Of a stretch of 64,000 nt of DNA, positions 8,883-17,461 are shown piece by piece. Position numbers and translations under genes: made by a program. How positions within the stretch are numbered: the stretch's first letter is position 1; each line of letters opens with the position of its first letter. The notes beneath the pieces were generated by a model. It was not told where the DNA came from, searched no databases, and saw nothing but the letters and a program-made list of their open reading frames with translations. Origin of the DNA: Paracoccus jeotgali (lineage in GTDB: Bacteria > Pseudomonadota > Alphaproteobacteria > Rhodobacterales > Rhodobacteraceae); the NCBI RefSeq assembly GCF_002865605.1, contig NZ_CP025583.1, forward strand, positions 228,501 through 292,500, given 5' to 3'.

Positions 8883-10770
8883 GGATCACCTGCGTCACGA
8901 GATCGGCGAAATCCGCCGCGCCAAAGGGCTTGGTCAGGACCGGTCCCGCCACCGTCTCGCGCAGCGGGTCGCCGGGGGGCAGGGCGGTCATCAGGATCAG
9001 CGGCGGCCGGTCCTTGGCCGCAAGCTGGGTGCCCAGACCGTCGCCCAATTGCATGTCGGACAGAAGCAACGTCAGCCCCGGCAGATCGGCAAGGTTCTGC
9101 GCCTCGGCCAGTGACCCGGCCTCGATCACGGAATGGCCGCTGCCGGTCAGCATCTGGCGCAGCACGCGGCGCAGGTTGTCGTCATCCTCGGCCAGCAGGA
9201 TCATCTGCGGATCGACCGGGCGCAGGGGCAGCCGCAGCCGCGCCAGCGCCCCGCCGGGGGTGGCGGCGCCGGGCGCGCCGGGCAGGTTCGACAGTTGCAG
9301 CGTGCCGCCCGCCAGCCGGGCCTGATCAAAGACCATCGCCAGCCCGAGCCCCGATCCCTGACCCTGCTTGGTGGTAAAGAACGGCTCGGTTGCGCGGGCC
9401 AGCGCCTCGGGCGTGAAGCCGTCGCCGGTATCGGTCACCTCGAGATCGAGCCAGGGCGGGTTGGCGCGGGCCGACAGCCGGATCGCCCCGCCGCGCCCCT
9501 TCAGCGCGTCGCGGGCGTTCAGGACAAGGTTCAGCAGCGAATCCTGTATCTGTCCGGGATCGAGCATCAGCGGCCGGTCCGGCAGATCGGTCCGCAGCGC
9601 CAGGGTGACGTCCGGCCCCAGTGACGGCCGCGCCATGGCCACCAGATCCTGCAGCAGCGGGGCCAGCCTGACGGGCTGGCGCGCGGTGCCGTGCGGCTGC
9701 GCGATCTGCCCGATCCGTTCCAGCAATTGCACGCCGCGCCGCGCGGCGGCCAGCGTCGCCGCGACGTCGGCGCTGGCCTCGGCCGGCAGATCGGCGCGCG
9801 ACAGCCGGTCCTGCAGCCCCAGGATCACCGTCAGCAGATTGCCGAAATCATGCGCCAGCCCCGAGGTGATCTTGGCCGCAAGCTCCCGGCGCGAGGCATG
9901 GGTCAGCGCCTCGCGGACCTCGACCTCGGCGGTGACATCGGTGGACAGCACGAACACCCCGTTCCCGCCCCGGTCGGGCGTCAGCGAGATGCGGACCCGC
10001 CGCCCCGAATCGCTGTGGGTGACCTCGAACACCTGATTGCGCCCGGCAAAGGCGCGGTCGAGATGGGGTTTCAGCTTGTCATAGGTCTGCGGGTCCAACA
10101 CCTGCTGGGCGGTCAGCCCCAGAATATCGGCGCGGGTGCCGGGAAAGATGCGCGGCAACTGCCGGTTCGAAAACACATAGCGCCCGTCGCGGTCGAGATG
10201 GGCGATATGCGCGGGCACCATCTCCGTCACCTGCCGGGTCCGGGCCTGTGTCTCGGTCACGATGCGCTTGGCCTCTTGCAGGGCGGCAATGGTGGCCTCC
10301 AGCTTGCGATTGGCCGCCGCCAGCCGTTCCGAGTTTTCCAGCACCTGCGTCGAAAGCACCTGCGAATGCGACCGCAGCAGGCTTTCCTGCCGCTTGGTTT
10401 CGGTGATGTCGGTATAGACCGTGACCCAGCCACCCTGCGACAGCGGCGCGCCCTCGACCGAGATCCAGCGGCCATCGGCGCGCTGGCGTTCCAGATAATG
10501 CGGCTGAAAGGTGCGGGCCTGCTCGACCCGGATACGCACGGCCTCGTCGGGATCGCTTTGCGGGCCATATTCGCCGCGCAGGACCAGAAACCGGACGATA
10601 TCCTCGAAGAAGGCGCCGGGGCGGGTCAGGTTCTCGGGCAGGTCGAACATGGCCTGAAACTGCCGGTTCGCCACCGCCAGCCGCAGATCGGCGTCGAACA
10701 GCGACAGCGCCTGCGCGATCAGGTTCAGCCCCGACTGCATCAGATCGGCCCGCGAGGTGCTGTCCATCAT
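8875..10770 (-). CDS. Hybrid PAS sensor histidine kinase with C-terminal receiver
   Basis: This 631-residue kinase has no transmembrane segment. Two PAS domains (about residues 12-125 and 180-285) are joined by a coiled coil (130-180). They are followed by a HisKA domain with phospho-acceptor His307 in SGLAHDFGNLL, an HATPase domain (N box NLVLNARDAL near 413, G boxes DTGDGF and GSGLGLAM) and a receiver with Asp572 in LLLSDMQLG. It is a cytoplasmic hybrid kinase, signal unknown. The start at 10770 is chosen because AAGGAAA lies just upstream; an ATG 12 codons earlier has no such site. It overlaps the following response regulator gene by 8 bases, so the two are co-translated. Confidence 0.9.
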   Translation of the reverse strand: MMDSTSRADLMQSGLNLIAQALSLFDADLRLAVANRQFQAMFDLPENLTRPGAFFEDIVRFLVLRGEYGPQSDPDEAVRIRVEQARTFQPHYLERQRADGRWISVEGAPLSQGGWVTVYTDITETKRQESLLRSHSQVLSTQVLENSERLAAANRKLEATIAALQEAKRIVTETQARTRQVTEMVPAHIAHLDRDGRYVFSNRQLPRIFPGTRADILGLTAQQVLDPQTYDKLKPHLDRAFAGRNQVFEVTHSDSGRRVRISLTPDRGGNGVFVLSTDVTAEVEVREALTHASRRELAAKITSGLAHDFGNLLTVILGLQDRLSRADLPAEASADVAATLAAARRGVQLLERIGQIAQPHGTARQPVRLAPLLQDLVAMARPSLGPDVTLALRTDLPDRPLMLDPGQIQDSLLNLVLNARDALKGRGGAIRLSARANPPWLDLEVTDTGDGFTPEALARATEPFFTTKQGQGSGLGLAMVFDQARLAGGTLQLSNLPGAPGAATPGGALARLRLPLRPVDPQMILLAEDDDNLRRVLRQMLTGSGHSVIEAGSLAEAQNLADLPGLTLLLSDMQLGDGLGTQLAAKDRPPLILMTALPPGDPLRETVAGPVLTKPFGAADFADLVTQVIHG

Positions 10771-10829
10771 CCCGAATTTCCTTGCGCTCTGCCGATGGTT
10801 AGCCATCCCGTCGGGCTTCGCAAGCTGTG

Positions 10830-10842
10830 TAACAATTCGTTA
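10830..10842. promoter_or_regulatory. Small dyad in the kinase / acyl-CoA ligase intergenic region
   Basis: TAACAATTCGTTA is a TAAC/GTTA inverted repeat in the ~200-base region between the divergent histidine kinase and acyl-CoA ligase genes. It could be an operator or part of a promoter. It is short and the assignment is tentative. Confidence 0.3.
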
Positions 10843-10969
10843 GGTTGCCGACAAACTGCCGCAATACTCAGCGGGAAGGTTAAGCCCATCCGCTTTGTGT
10901 CTGGGGAGGCAGAGAAGCGGGTGCGCGGCCGACAGGGCCGCGACGGACAGGGGAAGGGGGGCAGACGCC

Positions 10970-12946
10970 ATGGACGACGCCGACAAGACCGCTTTGGGGC
11001 ATCCGCAATCCATCCCCGGGCTGGTGGCGCGCAACGCCCAACGTCTGGCCCGCCGGCCTGCCTATCGCGAAAAGGAATTCGGCATCTGGCAAAGCTGGAC
11101 CTGGGCCGAGGCCGCGGCCGAGATCCGGGCGCTGGCGCTGGGGATGCTGAATCTGGGCCTTGCGCCCGGCGACCATGTCGCGGTGATCGGGCGCAACAGG
11201 CCCGCGCATTACTGGTCGATGATCGCCGCGCAGATGTGCGGGGCGGTGCCGGTGCCGCTGTATCAGGACGCGGTCGCGGAAGAGATGGCCTATGTGCTGG
11301 GCCATAGCGGCGCGCGCTTTGTCGTCTGCGGCGACCAGGAACAGGTGGACAAGGTGCTCGAGGTGCAGCCGCAAGCCCCGAATATCGAGCAGATCATCTA
11401 TACCGACCGCCGCGGGATGCGGAAATACGACCACAGCCGCATGAACGCGCTGGCCGATGTGCAGGCCGAGGGGCGCACCGCCGAGCGGCGGCTGGGCCCG
11501 GAACTGGACGCGCGCATCGCGGCGCTGGATTACGACAGCATCTGCGTCATGCTGTATACCTCGGGGACGACGGGCAAGCCCAAGGGGGTGGTGCTGTCGA
11601 ACCGCAACATCATCGAAACTGCCCGCAATACCTGCGATTTCGACGATCTGAACCACCGCGACGAGGTGCTGGCCTATCTGCCGATCGCCTGGGTGGGCGA
11701 CTTCATCTTTTCCATGGGGCAGGCGACCTGGGCCGGGTTCACGGTGAACTGCCCGGAAAGCGCCGACACCATGATGACCGACCTGCGCGAGATCGGGCCG
11801 ACCTATTTCTTTGCCCCGCCGCGCGTGTTCGAGGGGCAACTGACCAATGTCATGATCCGGATGGAGGATGCCGGCCGCTTCAAGCGCTGGCTGTTCCATC
11901 ACTTGATGGGCGTGGCCCAGCGCGTGGGTCCGTCGCTGCTTGACGGGCAGCCGGTCGGGCTGGGGGATCGTCTGGCCTACGGGCTGGGCAAGGTGCTGAT
12001 CTATGGTCCGCTGAAAAACACGCTGGGCTATTCGCGCATCCGCGTCGGCTATACCGCGGGCGAGGCCATCGGGCCGGAGATCTTTGATTTCTACCGCTCG
12101 CTGGGGATCAACCTTAAACAGCTTTACGGCCAGACCGAGGCGTCCGTCTTTATCACCCAGCAGCCCGATGGCGGGGTGCGCGCCGACACCGTGGGCGTGC
12201 CGTCGCCGGGGGTCGAGATCCGCATCGCGGAATCGGGCGAGGTCTTCTATCGCAGCCCCGGCACCTTTGTTGAGTATTACAAGAACGCCGAAAGCACCGC
12301 CTCGACCAAGGATGCCGAGGGCTGGGTCGCGACCGGGGATGCCGGGTTCTTCGATGATGCGACCGGGCAGCTGCGCATCATCGACCGCGCCAAGGATGTC
12401 GGGCGCATGGCCGATGGCAGCCTGTTCGCGCCGAAATATGTCGAGAACAAGCTGAAATTCTATCCCAACATTCTCGAAGCCGTGGTGCTGGGCAATGGCC
12501 GCGACTATTGCACCGCGATGATCAATATCGACCTGGGCGCGGTTGGGAACTGGGCCGAGCGCAACAACATCGCCTATGCCTCGTATCAGGAACTGGCCGG
12601 GCATCCGCGCGTCTATGCGGCGATCAAGGCCCATGTCGAAGAGGCGAACCGCTCGATCGCGGTCGATCCGATGCTGTCGGGCTGCCAGATCCGACGCTTT
12701 CTGGTGCTGCACAAGGAACTCGACCCCGATGATGGCGAGATGACGCGCACCCGCAAGGTCCGCCGCGCCGTCATCAGCGAGAAATTCGCCGATCTGGCGA
12801 CCGCGCTTTACGACGGCTCGGACCATGTGCAGACGGAAACGCAGGTGACCTATGAGGACGGGCGCAAGGGTCTGATCCGCGCCCGGCTGAAGATCGAGGA
12901 TGCCGAAATCCAGCCCGGCGCGCCCGTCGCGATGGCGGCGGAATGA
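10970..12946 (+). CDS. AMP-forming long-chain acyl-CoA ligase, first gene of the Liv operon
   Basis: The 658-residue protein is an ANL-superfamily ligase. It carries the phosphate-binding motif YTSGTTGKPKGVVLS (about residues 196-210), a YGQTEAS segment for adenylate binding and the GWVATGDAGFF motif. The length and spacing fit long-chain acyl-CoA synthetases. It would activate a carboxylic acid to its CoA thioester with ATP. Substrate is not readable from sequence. It heads an operon with five Liv-type ABC transporter genes and ends 76 bases before livG, so it probably activates the imported acid. The start follows GGGGAAGGGGGG and excludes a longer in-frame extension. Confidence 0.88.
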   Translation: MDDADKTALGHPQSIPGLVARNAQRLARRPAYREKEFGIWQSWTWAEAAAEIRALALGMLNLGLAPGDHVAVIGRNRPAHYWSMIAAQMCGAVPVPLYQDAVAEEMAYVLGHSGARFVVCGDQEQVDKVLEVQPQAPNIEQIIYTDRRGMRKYDHSRMNALADVQAEGRTAERRLGPELDARIAALDYDSICVMLYTSGTTGKPKGVVLSNRNIIETARNTCDFDDLNHRDEVLAYLPIAWVGDFIFSMGQATWAGFTVNCPESADTMMTDLREIGPTYFFAPPRVFEGQLTNVMIRMEDAGRFKRWLFHHLMGVAQRVGPSLLDGQPVGLGDRLAYGLGKVLIYGPLKNTLGYSRIRVGYTAGEAIGPEIFDFYRSLGINLKQLYGQTEASVFITQQPDGGVRADTVGVPSPGVEIRIAESGEVFYRSPGTFVEYYKNAESTASTKDAEGWVATGDAGFFDDATGQLRIIDRAKDVGRMADGSLFAPKYVENKLKFYPNILEAVVLGNGRDYCTAMINIDLGAVGNWAERNNIAYASYQELAGHPRVYAAIKAHVEEANRSIAVDPMLSGCQIRRFLVLHKELDPDDGEMTRTRKVRRAVISEKFADLATALYDGSDHVQTETQVTYEDGRKGLIRARLKIEDAEIQPGAPVAMAAE

Positions 12947-13022
12947 GCCGGCGGGCGGGCAGGGCGGCAGCGGCAGGAACCGTCGCGCCGCGCATTTGGG
13001 CTGCAAGGACAGGGGGCTGACG

Positions 13023-13841
13023 ATGCTGGACGAGACCCAGGGCCATGTCACCGCGGATGGCCGCCAGATTGGCGGCGTGGTGATGGATCTGCGCAACATC
13101 ACCCTGCGCTTCGGCGGCGTGGTGGCGATCAAGGACATCAGCTTTGACGTCCGCCACGGCGAGATCCGCGCCATCATCGGCCCGAACGGCGCCGGCAAAT
13201 CCTCGATGCTGAACGTGATTTCCGGCTTCTACAACCCGCAAGAGGGCGAGGTCTGGTTCAAGGGCTATCGCCGCGGCCCGATGCGCCCCTATCAGGTGGC
13301 GCGTCTGGGCATCGCCCGGACCTTCCAGAACATCGCGCTGTTCGACGGCATGTCGGTTCTGGACAACATCATGACCGGGCGTCTGAACATGATGAAGGCG
13401 GGGCTGCTGTCGCAGGCCCTGTGGTGGGGCGGGGCCGAGCGCGAGGAGATCGCCAACCGCGCCCAGGTCGAAAAGATCATCGACTTTCTGGAAATCCAGA
13501 ACATCCGCAAGACCCCGGTCGGCCGCCTGCCTTACGGGCTGAAAAAGCGGGTCGAACTGGCCCGCGCGCTGGCGGCCGAGCCGCAGATCCTGCTGCTGGA
13601 CGAGCCGATGGCCGGGATGAACGTCGAGGAAAAAGAGGACATGTCGCGCTTCATCCTCGACGTGAACGACGAATTCGGCACGACCATCGTGCTGATCGAA
13701 CATGACATGGGCGTGGTCATGGACCTGTCCGACCGGGTGGTGGTGATGGATTACGGCCGCAAGATCGGCGACGGCACCCCGGACGAGGTCCGCAACAATC
13801 AGGACGTGATCGACGCCTATCTGGGGGTGGCCCATGACTGA
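13023..13841 (+). CDS. livG: Branched-chain-type ABC transporter ATPase LivG
   Basis: The 272-residue ATPase has Walker A GPNGAGKS, a signature region LPYGLKKRVELARAL, Walker B ILLLDEPMAG and the H-loop IEHDMG. The C-terminal extension (VRNNQDVIDAYLG) is typical of the LivG family. With LivF it forms the asymmetric nucleotide-binding pair of a HAAT-type importer. The N-terminal ~20 residues before MDLRNITLRFGG are slightly longer than usual. The start at 13023 follows a GGACAGGGGG site. The stop codon is coupled to a 19-codon reading frame leading to livH. Confidence 0.93.
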   Translation: MLDETQGHVTADGRQIGGVVMDLRNITLRFGGVVAIKDISFDVRHGEIRAIIGPNGAGKSSMLNVISGFYNPQEGEVWFKGYRRGPMRPYQVARLGIARTFQNIALFDGMSVLDNIMTGRLNMMKAGLLSQALWWGGAEREEIANRAQVEKIIDFLEIQNIRKTPVGRLPYGLKKRVELARALAAEPQILLLDEPMAGMNVEEKEDMSRFILDVNDEFGTTIVLIEHDMGVVMDLSDRVVVMDYGRKIGDGTPDEVRNNQDVIDAYLGVAHD

Positions 13842-13893
13842 CCGCGCCCACCGCAACGCGCTGCCCGCGCCCAGCCCCAGGGGGATCGTCTGA
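13834..13893 (+). CDS. Possible 19-codon coupling reading frame between livG and livH
   Basis: An ATG lies inside the end of livG and its frame stops in a TGATG that contains the livH start codon. The product would be MTDRAHRNALPAPSPRGIV, with no known similarity. Its likely role, if translated, is to carry ribosomes across the spacer. A purine-rich CAGGGGG near its end probably serves livH. Confidence 0.25.
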   Translation: MTDRAHRNALPAPSPRGIV

Positions 13894-14903
13894 TGGACCA
13901 GCTTTTCTACGCCGCCGAGGTGATCGTGAACGGGCTGATGACCGGCGTCATGTATGCGCTGGTCGCGCTTGGCTTCGTGCTGATCTTCAAGGCGTCGGGC
14001 GTGTTCAACTATGCCCAGGGCGTGCTGGCGCTGTTCGCCGGGCTGACGCTGGTGGGGATCATGCAGGGGCAGGTGCCCTTCGCGCATCTGCTGAACGCGG
14101 TCTTCGGCACCCAGCTTGACCGCTTCGGCTGGACGGTGCCGGCGCTGCTGGCGATCGTGCTGACCGCCGGTGTCATGGTGCTGCTGGCGATCCTGATCGA
14201 AAAGCTGGTCTTGCAGCATCTGGTCGGGCAAGAGCCGATCATCCTGTTCATGGCCACCATCGGGCTGGCCTATTTCCTGGAAGGTCTGGGCGACGTGATG
14301 TGGGGCGCCGACGTCAAGAACCTCGACGTGGGGCTGCCGCAGGGCATCAGCGACTCGATCGAGCGGGTGACCGACAGCTGGTTCGGCTATGGCTTCTTCA
14401 TCGACCGGCTGGACATCTGGGCGGCGCTGATCGCGACCGCGCTGGTGGCGGCGCTGGTGGCCTTCTCGCAATACACCAAGCAGGGCCGCGCCATGCGGGC
14501 GGTGGCCGACGACCATCAGGCGGCGCTGTCGGTGGGCATCTCGCTGCGCTTCATCTGGATCATGGTGTGGTCCATCGCGGGCTTCGTGGCGCTGGTCGCG
14601 GGCATCATGTGGGGCACCAAATCGGGCGTCCAGTTCAGCCTGTCGCTGATCGCGCTGAAGGCGCTGCCGGTGCTGATGCTGGGCGGCTTCACCTCGATCC
14701 CCGGCGCCATCGTCGGCGGGCTGATCATCGGCGTCGGCGAGAAACTGTTCGAGTTCGTGATGTCCAGCCCCGACCTCGCCGGAAGCTGGTTCGGCTTTAC
14801 CATCGGCGCGACCGAGAACTGGTTCGCCTATGTTCTGGCGCTGGTCTTCCTGGTGTTCCGTCCGCAGGGCCTGTTCGGCGAACGCATCATCGAGCGGGTG
14901 TGA
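13893..14903 (+). CDS. livH: Branched-chain-type ABC transporter permease LivH
   Basis: The 336-residue membrane protein has about eight or nine hydrophobic segments and the LivH hallmarks: GVMYALVALGFVLIFKASGVFNYAQG near the N-terminus, and LMLGGFTSIPGAIVGGLIIG as the coupling-loop region near residue 265. It forms the translocation channel with LivM in the inner membrane. About 30 more polar residues (DVKNLDVGLPQGISDSIERV) lie in a mid-protein loop, probably periplasmic. The start codon overlaps the stop of a tiny upstream frame. Confidence 0.93.
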   Translation: MDQLFYAAEVIVNGLMTGVMYALVALGFVLIFKASGVFNYAQGVLALFAGLTLVGIMQGQVPFAHLLNAVFGTQLDRFGWTVPALLAIVLTAGVMVLLAILIEKLVLQHLVGQEPIILFMATIGLAYFLEGLGDVMWGADVKNLDVGLPQGISDSIERVTDSWFGYGFFIDRLDIWAALIATALVAALVAFSQYTKQGRAMRAVADDHQAALSVGISLRFIWIMVWSIAGFVALVAGIMWGTKSGVQFSLSLIALKALPVLMLGGFTSIPGAIVGGLIIGVGEKLFEFVMSSPDLAGSWFGFTIGATENWFAYVLALVFLVFRPQGLFGERIIERV

Positions 14904-14905
14904 CC

Positions 14906-14986
14906 ATGACCCGCACACCCCATTCGCCGCGCGACCGGCACTCACTTGACCAAGCGGCGATGGCCGCGATCCCGCAGGAGGGCTGA
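14906..14986 (+). CDS. Possible 26-codon coupling reading frame between livH and livM
   Basis: This ATG starts three bases after the livH stop codon and the frame ends three bases before the livM start. No similarity is recognised. Its exact fit in the spacer suggests translational coupling, but its own ribosome binding site is weak. Confidence 0.25.
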   Translation: MTRTPHSPRDRHSLDQAAMAAIPQEG

Positions 14987-14988
14987 GG

Positions 14989-16065
14989 ATGTTCTACCGC
15001 GAAGCCGGCGATTTCAAGACCACCTATCGCGACGACAGCCAGACCTTTCCCATCCGTCTGGACCGCATCGGCTATTATGTCATCCTTGCGGTGGCGGTGC
15101 TGGTGGTGCCCTTCGTCATCAACGATTACTGGGCCAGCGCGGTGCTGCTGCCCTTCCTGATCTATGCCATCGCGGCCATCGGGCTGAACATCCTGACCGG
15201 CTATGCCGGGCAGGTCAGCCTGGGCACCGGCGGCTTCATGGCGGTCGGGGCCTATGCGGTCTACAAGCTGATGACCTCTTTCCCAGAGGTCAGCGTCGTC
15301 ATCCACATCCTGCTGGCGGGGGGCATCACCGCGCTGGTCGGCATCGCCTTCGGCCTGCCCAGCCTGCGGATCAAGGGCTTCTACCTGGCGGTCGCCACGC
15401 TGGCCGCGCAGTTCTTCCTGGTCTGGCTGTTCAACAAGGTGCCGTGGTTCTACAACTATTCGGCCTCGGGCCAGATCAACGCGCCGACGCGCACGGTGCT
15501 GGGCTGGGCGGTCACCGGACCGGCGGCCTCGCCCGCGGCGAAATATCTGATCTGCCTTGCCTTCGTGATCTTCTCAGCCTGGGTGGCGCGGAACCTGACG
15601 CGGGGCATGGTGGGGCGCAAATGGATGGCGATCCGTGACATGGACATCGCGGCCGAGATCATCGGCGTGAACCCCCTGAACGCAAAGATGACCGCCTTCG
15701 GCATCAGCTCGTTCTTTGTCGGCATCGCCGGGGCGCTGCTGTTCGCGGTCTATCTGGGCGCGGCCGAGGTGACCGAGGCCTTCGGCATCAACAAGTCCTT
15801 CCTGGTCCTGTTCATGGTCATCATCGGCGGACTGGGCAGCATCTTCGGCAGCTTCGCCGGCGCGGCCTTCCTGGTCCTGCTGCCGGTGCTGCTGAAAAAC
15901 GTGCTGGTCGGCGCGCTTGGCTGGCCCACCGATCTGGCCGCCTATATCGAGCTGATGATCGTGGGCGCCTTGATCATCTTCTTTCTGATCGTCGAGCCGC
16001 ATGGACTTGCCCGGCTTTGGCTGCTGGCCAAGGAAAAACTGCGGCTCTGGCCGTTCCCGCATTAA
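14989..16065 (+). CDS. livM: Branched-chain-type ABC transporter permease LivM
   Basis: The 358-residue permease has about ten hydrophobic segments. The family regions IGLNILTGYAGQVSLGTGGF (residues ~64-83) and the coupling sequence IGGLGSIFGSFAGAAF near residue 280 are present. The soluble N-terminal ~25 residues (EAGDFKTTYRDDSQTFP) resemble LivM proteins of aromatic-acid or acyl-linked Liv clusters in other Proteobacteria. It pairs with LivH. CAGGAGGGCTGAGG provides a good ribosome binding site. Confidence 0.93.
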   Translation: MFYREAGDFKTTYRDDSQTFPIRLDRIGYYVILAVAVLVVPFVINDYWASAVLLPFLIYAIAAIGLNILTGYAGQVSLGTGGFMAVGAYAVYKLMTSFPEVSVVIHILLAGGITALVGIAFGLPSLRIKGFYLAVATLAAQFFLVWLFNKVPWFYNYSASGQINAPTRTVLGWAVTGPAASPAAKYLICLAFVIFSAWVARNLTRGMVGRKWMAIRDMDIAAEIIGVNPLNAKMTAFGISSFFVGIAGALLFAVYLGAAEVTEAFGINKSFLVLFMVIIGGLGSIFGSFAGAAFLVLLPVLLKNVLVGALGWPTDLAAYIELMIVGALIIFFLIVEPHGLARLWLLAKEKLRLWPFPH

Positions 16066-16121
16066 CAGCAAGAACCGGGCCCGCCGGTCCACATCGCAAT
16101 AAAACTGGGAGGAAACACGGA

Positions 16122-17405
16122 ATGAAAACGAAACTTGCCGCACTGGCGGCGGCCGGCATGATGGTCGCGGCACCGGCTCTGGCCGATCTGGTGGTCCCCA
16201 ACCTCAGCTATCGGACCGGCGCCTACGGCGCGAACGGCACGCAATATGCCGACGGCTTCAACGATTACTTCACTCTGCTGAACGAACGCGACGGCGGCAT
16301 CGGCGGTGAGCGGATCCAGGTGCCGGAATGCGAGACCGCCTATAACACCGAAAAGGGGGTCGAGTGCTACGAGGCCACCAAGGCCGAGGGGCTGGTCTAT
16401 AACCCGCTGTCGACCGGCATCACCTATCAGCTGATCCCCAAAGTCGGCGTCGACAAGAAGGTGCTGTACACCCCCGGCTATGGCCGCACCTCGGCCAAGA
16501 ACGGCAAGGTGTTCGAATGGGTGTTCAACGCGCCCGCGAACTATTGGGACGGCGCCTCGGTCGCGGTCAAGCATCTGCTGGACGTCAATGGCGGCAGCCT
16601 TGAAGGCAAGAAGATCGCGCTCGTCTATCACAACTCGGCCTATGGCAAGGAACCGATCCGCACCCTGCAGGATCTGGCCGAAAAGCACGGCTTCACCCTG
16701 ATCGAACTGCCCGTCGACGCGCCCGGTCAGGAACAGAAATCGCAATGGCTGCAGATCCGCCGCGACAAGCCCGACCACGTCATCATGTATGGCTGGGGGG
16801 TGATGAACCAGGCCGCCATTCAGGAAGCCGCCAACATCAACTTCCCGATGGAGAACTTCATCGGCATCTGGTGGTCCGGCTCGGACATCGACGTGCTGCC
16901 CATCGGGGCCAAGGCCGACGGCTACAAATCGCTGGCCTTCCACGGCGTCGGCACGGATTATCCGCTGTATGAGGACATGCAGAAATACGTGATCGAGCCG
17001 GGCAAGGCGTCGCAGGGCGGCCAGCATGTCGGCAGCGTGCTGTATTCGCGCGGCATGTATGCCTCGCTGGTCATTGCCGAGGCGATCGCCAAGGCGCAGG
17101 AACTGGCCGGCACCTCGAAGATCAACGGCGAGCAGCTGCGCGAGGGCTTCGAGGCGCTCGAGATCACGCCCGAGCGGCTGGCCGAGCTGGGCCTGCCCGA
17201 TTTCGGCCCCGAGATCGAGATGACCTGCGCCAACCACGGCGGCAGCGGCATGGCGCGCGTCCAGCAATGGGACGCCAATGCCAAGAAATGGAACCTGATC
17301 ACCGAGTTCACCGAACCTGATCAGGACATCCTGAACCCGCTGATCGCCGAGGATTCCGAGGCCTATGCCAAGGAAGCCGGCATCACCCCGCGCGACTGCA
17401 ACTGA
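16122..17405 (+). CDS. livK: ABC transporter periplasmic substrate-binding protein, Liv type
   Basis: The 427-residue protein has a signal peptide (residues 1-22, cleavage after APALA) and a type I periplasmic-binding fold of the Leu/Ile/Val-binding family, with recognisable lobes in DGFNDYFTLLNERDGGIGGERIQV and IALVYHNSAYGKEPIRTL. It captures the substrate for LivHM. Four cysteines are seen in the mature region. It is longer than amino-acid LivJ proteins (about 350 residues), like binding proteins for aromatic or acyl substrates. The start at 16122 follows GGGAGGAAA. A terminator-like hairpin follows the stop, typical where the binding protein is made in excess of the ATPases. Confidence 0.92.
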   Translation: MKTKLAALAAAGMMVAAPALADLVVPNLSYRTGAYGANGTQYADGFNDYFTLLNERDGGIGGERIQVPECETAYNTEKGVECYEATKAEGLVYNPLSTGITYQLIPKVGVDKKVLYTPGYGRTSAKNGKVFEWVFNAPANYWDGASVAVKHLLDVNGGSLEGKKIALVYHNSAYGKEPIRTLQDLAEKHGFTLIELPVDAPGQEQKSQWLQIRRDKPDHVIMYGWGVMNQAAIQEAANINFPMENFIGIWWSGSDIDVLPIGAKADGYKSLAFHGVGTDYPLYEDMQKYVIEPGKASQGGQHVGSVLYSRGMYASLVIAEAIAKAQELAGTSKINGEQLREGFEALEITPERLAELGLPDFGPEIEMTCANHGGSGMARVQQWDANAKKWNLITEFTEPDQDILNPLIAEDSEAYAKEAGITPRDCN

Positions 17406-17411
17406 TCCAGA

Positions 17412-17443
17412 CCCCGGCGGCCCATCGGGTCGCCGGGGATTTT
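17412..17443 (+). terminator. Attenuating terminator between livK and livF
   Basis: A 12-bp stem with one G-U pair (17412-17423 with 17427-17438) closes an ATC loop and is followed by ATTTT. It lies between the livK stop codon and the livF ribosome binding site, so partial termination would lower livF and ligase expression relative to the binding protein. Confidence 0.75.
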
Positions 17444-17461
17444 GCCTGACAGGGGGCCGCC

